Part shown: one piece after another, positions 7,098 to 9,647 of the stretch
How positions within the stretch are numbered: the stretch's first letter is position 1
Layout of the letters: each line of letters opens with the position of its first letter
Assembly (NCBI GenBank): GCA_902465115.1
Contig: CABQMC010000046.1
Span: forward strand, 1 to 9,647
From: an uncultured Collinsella sp.
GTDB lineage: Bacteria; Actinomycetota; Coriobacteriia; Coriobacteriales; Coriobacteriaceae
DNA length: 9,647 bases
Reading direction: 5' to 3'
Notes under the pieces: generated by a model
The model's database searches: none
What the model was told of the DNA's origin: nothing
What the model saw: the letters and a program-made list of their open reading frames with translations, nothing else
Made by a program: the position numbers and the translations under genes

Positions 7098-8555
7098 ATG
7101 GACTACAAGATTACCGGCTACGAGCCCGCCCAGCTGTTCCATTTCTTTGAGGAGGTCAGCGCGATCCCCCGTGGGTCTGGCAACGAGAAGGGCATCAGCG
7201 ATTTCCTGGTTGCGTTTGCCAAGGAGCGCGGCCTCGATGTGTACCAGGACGAGGTCTACAACGTTATCATTCGCAAGCCCGCATCTGCCGGTGCCGAGAA
7301 TGCCCCGACCGTGATGCTGCAGGGCCATATCGATATGGTGTGCGACAAGCTGGGTTCCGTCGAGCACGACTTTACGACCGATGGTATCGATCTGGTCGTC
7401 AAGGACGGCGTCCTCACCGCTAACGGCACCACTCTGGGCGCCGACAACGGTATCGCCGTCGCGCTTATGCTTACCGTGCTCAACGACGATTCGATTGCCC
7501 ATCCGGCCCTCGAGTGCGTGTTCACCACCGACGAGGAGACTGGCCTGGTCGGCGCCGAGACGCTCGACAAGTCCCAGATTAGCGCCCGCACCATGATTAA
7601 CCTTGACTCCGAGGAAGAGGGCGTTGCCACCGTCAGCTGCGCCGGCGGTGTCGTCGTTACCTACACCTGCCCGATCACGCGCGAGCACAAGACCGGTAGC
7701 ACCCTCACGCTCGACATCTCCGGCCTGCTGGGCGGCCACTCCGGCAGCGATATCAACCTGGAGCGCGGCAACGGCAACCTCATCATGGCCCGCATCATCG
7801 ACCGCCTGATGGTTGCCGGCGAGCCCGCCATCGTTAGCTTTAACGGCGGCACCAAGGACAACGCCATCAACCGTGAGTGCAAGGCCGTTCTGGTCTACGC
7901 CGACCACGCTGCAGCCGAGGCCGCGGCCCAGATCGCAAAGGGCATCATCGCCGACGTTACTGCCGAGCTCGAGGTCTTCGACCCCGGCTTTACCTGCACA
8001 GTTGAGATTGCCGACAACACTGAGGTCGAGGCCATGGACCAGAAGTCCGCGCTTGCCCTCATCCGCGCCCTGCGTCTTGCCCCCAACGGTGTGATCCGCC
8101 GCAACGTCGCCACCGACGGCTCCGTCGAGGTTTCCTCCAACATCGGCGTGGTCGCCACCTCCGATGACGAGGTCAAGATTATGCTGTCCCCGCGCTCTTC
8201 GATCACCTCGCTGCAGAACGAGTTCAAGGACCGTCTGCAGACGCTGGCCGATGTCCTGGGCTTCGACGCCAAGTTTGAGTTTGAGTATCCCGGCTGGAGC
8301 TATGCCGAGCATTCGCCGGTCCGCGACGTCTTCGTCGAGAGCTATCGAGAGCTCTTTGGCTCCGAGCTGCGCATCGAGTCCATTCACGCCGGCCTTGAGT
8401 GCGGCCTGTTTGCCGAGGCTCTGCACGGCCTGGACGCCATCGCCGTGGGCCCGACGCTCTCCGATGTCCATACCCCGGACGAGAGCATGGAGCTCGCTTC
8501 TGCCGAGCGCTTCTACGAGCTGCTCATCGACGTCCTCAAGCGCCTCGCTGCGTAA
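7098..8555 (+). CDS. pepD: Aminoacyl-histidine dipeptidase (beta-Ala-His dipeptidase), M20 family
   Basis: Predicted 485-residue cytosolic di-zinc aminopeptidase that cleaves Xaa-His dipeptides such as carnosine and other unblocked dipeptides; the length equals that of E. coli PepD. Visible motifs: QGHIDMV (His77 zinc ligand, Asp79), GADNG (Asp116), TTDEETG (Glu146 catalytic base, Glu147 ligand), NLDSEEEG (Asp170), LGGHSGSD (His214), HAGLECG (430-436) and DVHTPDE (His458 ligand). The ligand set 77/116/147/170/458 is offset by a constant three from the published Vibrio PepD ligands (80/119/150/173/461, from memory), so the active site looks intact. The lid/dimerisation domain lies between the two halves of the catalytic domain. 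There is no signal peptide. Start ATG 7098 follows a strong AAGGAGG at 7087-7093; the TTG at 7080 would put that site inside the gene. Flanking terminators suggest a monocistronic gene for peptide salvage. Substrate range cannot be read from sequence. Confidence 0.95.
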   Translation: MDYKITGYEPAQLFHFFEEVSAIPRGSGNEKGISDFLVAFAKERGLDVYQDEVYNVIIRKPASAGAENAPTVMLQGHIDMVCDKLGSVEHDFTTDGIDLVVKDGVLTANGTTLGADNGIAVALMLTVLNDDSIAHPALECVFTTDEETGLVGAETLDKSQISARTMINLDSEEEGVATVSCAGGVVVTYTCPITREHKTGSTLTLDISGLLGGHSGSDINLERGNGNLIMARIIDRLMVAGEPAIVSFNGGTKDNAINRECKAVLVYADHAAAEAAAQIAKGIIADVTAELEVFDPGFTCTVEIADNTEVEAMDQKSALALIRALRLAPNGVIRRNVATDGSVEVSSNIGVVATSDDEVKIMLSPRSSITSLQNEFKDRLQTLADVLGFDAKFEFEYPGWSYAEHSPVRDVFVESYRELFGSELRIESIHAGLECGLFAEALHGLDAIAVGPTLSDVHTPDESMELASAERFYELLIDVLKRLAA

Positions 8556-8561
8556 AGGTTG

Positions 8562-8592
8562 CGCTAGCAGCAGTCCGAGCCACGTGCTAGCG
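8562..8592. repeat. Perfect 8-bp inverted repeat just after pepD
   Basis: CGCTAGCA (8562-8569) and TGCTAGCG (8585-8592) are exact reverse complements around a 15-base spacer, starting seven bases after the pepD stop. A further TTGC/GCAA pair (8559-8562 and 8597-8600) could extend the stem across a bulge. No T-run follows; a proper terminator comes 20 bases later. Possible roles are a 3'-end stabilising stem or a protein-binding dyad. Confidence 0.5.
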
Positions 8593-8610
8593 GATTGCAA
8601 ATGACATTAT

Positions 8611-8659
8611 GAGAGGGGGCATCCGGTCTTTTGCGACGGGTGTCCCCTCTCTTTTGTTT
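8611..8659 (+). terminator. Strong intrinsic terminator of pepD
   Basis: A 15-base stem (8611-8625 with 8637-8651, two G-U pairs) with an 11-base loop is followed by TTTTGTTT (8652-8659). This is a textbook Rho-independent terminator for the plus strand. It also separates pepD from the convergent hipA-like gene ending at 8683. On the minus strand the hairpin is not followed by a T-run, so it should not efficiently stop transcription from hipA. Confidence 0.88.
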
Positions 8660-8682
8660 GATAATTGCGAAATTAAGGCCAC

Positions 8683-9647
8683 CTAGTCCATTTCTGCCTT
8701 GATGAGGTCGAGGGTGCGCTGGCAGTTTTCGCGGACGGGGCCGAGCATATGCTCGCGCAGGTCCGCCATGCCGGGCAGATCGGCGTATTCGTCCATGACC
8801 TCTTCCATGCAAATGGGCACCTCGTAGGCGAGGTCCATCATGGTCGCAAAGCAAAACTTCTCGGATAGCCCGGCATCGGTAAGCGCCGCCTCCAGCGCGG
8901 GGTCGCCCATACCGTGGTATCGGCGGATAGCGCCTGGACCGATGCGCCCCACACGATTTTCGCCGCCAACGCTCATGGCAAGGCACGCCCGGCGGCGCAT
9001 GCGCTCATACGCCAAACCCGACGCGACATCGTACATTCGAGCCATCATGGCTGCGCCGTCGTTTCCAAGGAGCAGGGAATAGTTTTTCGCGTGTGCATCC
9101 GGTGCGCCGATAATGGCGTTGAAGAACAGTATCTGCGTAAACAGATACAGGTTAAGTTGATGGTGGCTCGTATTTACGAGGAGCTCTTGAATGTCGCGTG
9201 TGGTCGGGCCGCCGTCTGCCGTGTACTTTTGGGCGGGCATCACCCCAAGTGCCTGACAGAGGTCTTCTTGATGTAGGCGCCTGATCGTTCCGTCTTTGAC
9301 TTTCACGCGGTCATAGCGCTCAACAATGAGGGCAGGTTCGTCCTCAAACATACGATATTCGACGTTTGCCGTTGCGATACCGGCGCGCTGGGCGCTTTTC
9401 ATGCAGACAAACTCATTAAGAGCCTCAAGTTTAAATCCGATAACGCCATTTTTGAAAATATGCGTCGTGGGCGAGGAACCCACGCATTCGCACCAGCGAC
9501 CGTCTATGAGGGCGAGAGCGAACTTGCCCTGATTGCCCCCAAGTGACCAACTTTCATCTAGACCCATCCACGATGCCTCGTGGTCATCTCTGATCGACTT
9601 GAGACGGAGAGCAATATCGTGGTCGTCTATAGGGCGGTATTCGCCGT
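8683..9647 (-). CDS. HipA-family serine/threonine kinase toxin, 5'-partial
   Basis: About 320 residues are visible, ending at TAG (complement of 8683-8685). The frame runs open through the right edge, so the N-terminus is missing, roughly 110-120 residues by comparison with E. coli HipA. The ATG at 9567 is internal: the upstream codons read ...YRPIDDHDIALRLKSIRDD, which fits the family. Kinase features: P-loop SLGGNQGK (9523-9546), whose Ser aligns with the autophosphorylated Ser150 of E. coli HipA; TTHIFK; ERYDR; RLHQEDLCQALG; KYTADGGP; catalytic PDAHAKN (Asp at 9097-9099, Asn at 9082-9084); and MYD (Asp at 9028-9030) for metal binding. HipA kinases phosphorylate tRNA synthetases, classically GltX, and induce dormancy, and are neutralised by the DNA-binding HipB. 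A hipB gene would be expected upstream, outside the window. The 5' half is lower in G+C than its neighbours, suggesting acquisition. The kinase core looks intact; toxicity and target are inferred. Confidence 0.9.
   Translation of the reverse strand, partial: GEYRPIDDHDIALRLKSIRDDHEASWMGLDESWSLGGNQGKFALALIDGRWCECVGSSPTTHIFKNGVIGFKLEALNEFVCMKSAQRAGIATANVEYRMFEDEPALIVERYDRVKVKDGTIRRLHQEDLCQALGVMPAQKYTADGGPTTRDIQELLVNTSHHQLNLYLFTQILFFNAIIGAPDAHAKNYSLLLGNDGAAMMARMYDVASGLAYERMRRRACLAMSVGGENRVGRIGPGAIRRYHGMGDPALEAALTDAGLSEKFCFATMMDLAYEVPICMEEVMDEYADLPGMADLREHMLGPVRENCQRTLDLIKAEMD

Noticed and set aside
7065..8600. 511-residue open frame on the minus strand
   Set aside because: It is antisense to an intact pepD and shows no family motifs.
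9565..9567. ATG at 9567 as the start of the hipA-like gene
   Set aside because: It sits directly before the kinase P-loop, would remove the N-terminal domain, and the frame continues with family-like sequence to the edge.
1..9647. tRNA, rRNA, CRISPR array, insertion sequence or attachment site
   Set aside because: I saw no cloverleaf, repeat-spacer pattern, transposase or direct-repeat pair; the gaps are short and occupied by promoters and stems.

Overview
The window is GC-rich bacterial DNA (mostly about 60 to 65% G+C by eye). Codons are strongly G/C-biased at the third position, and long open antisense frames shadow the real genes. The content (a large acyl-CoA dehydratase activase/DUF2229 fusion, a ClpC with a low-complexity tail, a PepD-type dipeptidase, a HipA kinase) would fit a gut-type anaerobic actinobacterium of the Coriobacteriia, for example a Collinsella relative. 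That assignment is inference from gene content and composition; there is no marker gene here.

Layout, left to right. (1) From the left edge to 3376, plus strand: the C-terminal 1124 residues of a very large protein that joins a BadF/HgdC-type ATPase ('archerase') module with its [4Fe-4S] cysteines to a DUF2229 module and a second cysteine-bearing dehydratase-like module. Its start lies outside the window. (2) 3360-4049, plus strand: a TetR-family regulator overlapping the 3' end of gene 1, so the two are almost certainly co-transcribed and translationally coupled. (3) 4050-4241: an intergenic region with a perfect 9-bp inverted repeat, a plausible sigma-A promoter with an extended -10, and an imperfect GC hairpin ending in TTTT inside the leader of the next gene. 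(4) 4242-6884, plus strand: clpC, a full-length AAA+ unfoldase of the Clp protease with both ATPase modules and the VGF ClpP-docking loop, followed by a hairpin terminator at 6910-6941. (5) 7098-8555, plus strand: pepD, an intact M20-family Xaa-His dipeptidase with all zinc ligands, followed by a dyad and a strong intrinsic terminator at 8611-8659. (6) 8683 to the right edge, minus strand: the C-terminal about 320 residues of a HipA-type Ser/Thr kinase toxin, convergent with pepD. Its N-terminus and any hipB antitoxin lie beyond the window.

How the parts work together. Genes 1 and 2 form one expression unit: an ATP-driven low-potential electron-transfer protein of unknown substrate with its own linked regulator. 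ClpC and PepD are housekeeping protein turnover and peptide salvage, each with its own promoter-like sequence and terminator, so they look independently transcribed. HipA belongs to a separate accessory toxin-antitoxin module whose 5' part is lower in G+C. The least understood item is the fusion protein of gene 1. No wholly new multi-gene system can be demonstrated from this window alone.
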